Origin: an uncultured Chloroflexota bacterium
Lineage (GTDB): Bacteria; Chloroflexota; Anaerolineae; UBA4142; SHND01
Length of the DNA: 37,139 bases
Direction of reading: 5' to 3'
NCBI GenBank assembly: GCA_937870825.1
Contig: CALMZO010000430.1
Coordinates: 1 to 37,139, forward strand
Every line of letters begins with the position of its first letter. The stretch's first letter is position 1. Made by a program: the position numbers and the translations under genes. The notes below the pieces were generated by a model, which had not been told where the DNA came from, searched no databases, and saw nothing but the letters and a program-made list of their open reading frames with translations. Positions 36,665-37,139 of this stretch are shown here, piece by piece.

Positions 36665-37072
36665 TCAATTGCCGATAGAGAATCTTCCCCAGCGCGAGGT
36701 GGAGCAGCCATTGGCGTTGCACGCTTCGACCATCCACCAGTACGAGGCATTTTTTTCAAGGCGACGCGTGGTGTACGTGGTGCGTTTCAAATCGTATGCG
36801 GCGTCCACGGGCCTGCCATAGCTCGCGCTTTTGCGGACCACCACAACATACCGTGTGGCACAATCGGCGCGTTCCCAAGCCAGCTGCACACGCTTGCCCA
36901 GCAGGGACTCGCCCTTGGAGGGCGTCTGCAATTTGGGTCGCGCGGGAATGCCATTGCATGAAAAAGCGGACGCGGCTTGGAACGAGACGAGTGGCAAGAG
37001 GATACCGAGACCGAATATCAACATGAACCGCTGCATCCAAGCAAGAGATTGGAATCTGTCAATACGCTTCAT
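36665..37072 (-). CDS. Secreted protein with a fibronectin-III/Ig-like domain
   Basis: A 135-residue exported protein. The signal peptide covers about 1-36 (hydrophobic MLIFGLGILLPLVSF, then AASAFS). The mature part has Cys 39, 71, 118 and 123 and strands VQLAWERA, TRYVVVVRKS and SYWWMVEACN, a layout like an FN3 domain (W in strand B, YxVxV in strand C, YWWMVEAxN in strand F). GGAGTAAG precedes the ATG. Role unknown; a surface or binding protein is a guess. Confidence 0.65.
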   Translation of the reverse strand: MKRIDRFQSLAWMQRFMLIFGLGILLPLVSFQAASAFSCNGIPARPKLQTPSKGESLLGKRVQLAWERADCATRYVVVVRKSASYGRPVDAAYDLKRTTYTTRRLEKNASYWWMVEACNANGCSTSRWGRFSIGN

Positions 37073-37139
37073 CGTTCTTACTCCTATGTCTAACGAAGGT
37101 TGGTGAAATAAAAACCGTTTGCGGCATTCGAGAAAATGC

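Overview
The window looks like chromosomal DNA of an uncultivated Chloroflexota, most likely Anaerolineae-like. This is inferred from gene content and style, not from a marker gene. The supporting signs are a two-subunit glycine decarboxylase (gcvPA/gcvPB), a Chloroflexi-type helix-turn-helix/NB-ARC/TPR regulator, a lipid-anchored cytochrome c with a Thr/Pro linker, a double-length PaaB, GCG-rich codon use, TTG and GTG starts, and intergenic heptamer repeats. No rRNA, tRNA, CRISPR array or transposase was seen.

Layout. 1-357 is the start of a PqqD-like protein with an internal Tat-type motif. 720-1795 holds small conserved genes (coiled-coil protein, DUF971 protein, unknown). 1869-1997 is a remnant of an M55 D-aminopeptidase. 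2049-5907 is a minus-strand block: lepB, rpiB, deoC, an AbiEii-type gene pair and a short FGGY-like protein. RpiB and DeoC both carry unusual N-terminal extensions. 6021-8602 holds an acyl-CoA ligase and a GHMP sugar kinase. 8744-13712 is gcvT-gcvH-gcvPA-gcvPB, interrupted by a four-helix-bundle (S23-like) gene that sits between two perfect hairpins.

13754-15241 is a membrane protein. 15283-22819 is the most unusual part: four proteins share one HTH domain (three are little more than the domain, one is fused to a STAND ATPase and TPRs), next to an HEXXH metalloprotease, a lipoprotein and a secreted DUF1036-like protein. Four promoters there carry TATCG boxes repeated every 12 bp upstream of an extended -10. 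I read this as one regulon, possibly an undescribed stress or defence system.

23097-31073 holds an ABC exporter, a MoxR ATPase and CoxE-type VWA pair split by an ECF sigma/anti-sigma pair, which is itself split by two opposite-strand envelope genes (LPTTG protein, cytochrome c lipoprotein), then a VapBC-type module. 31075-36529 on the minus strand is paaABCD (phenylacetyl-CoA epoxygenase) followed by a beta-lactamase-fold hydrolase, a membrane protein and a DDAH-like amidinohydrolase. A secreted Ig-like protein closes the window.

Almost every junction inside the lepB-rpiB-deoC, gcv and paa operons holds a short tandem repeat with a 7-bp (once 9-bp) unit. The sequence differs each time, hairpins are often possible, and the next gene usually lacks a Shine-Dalgarno motif.
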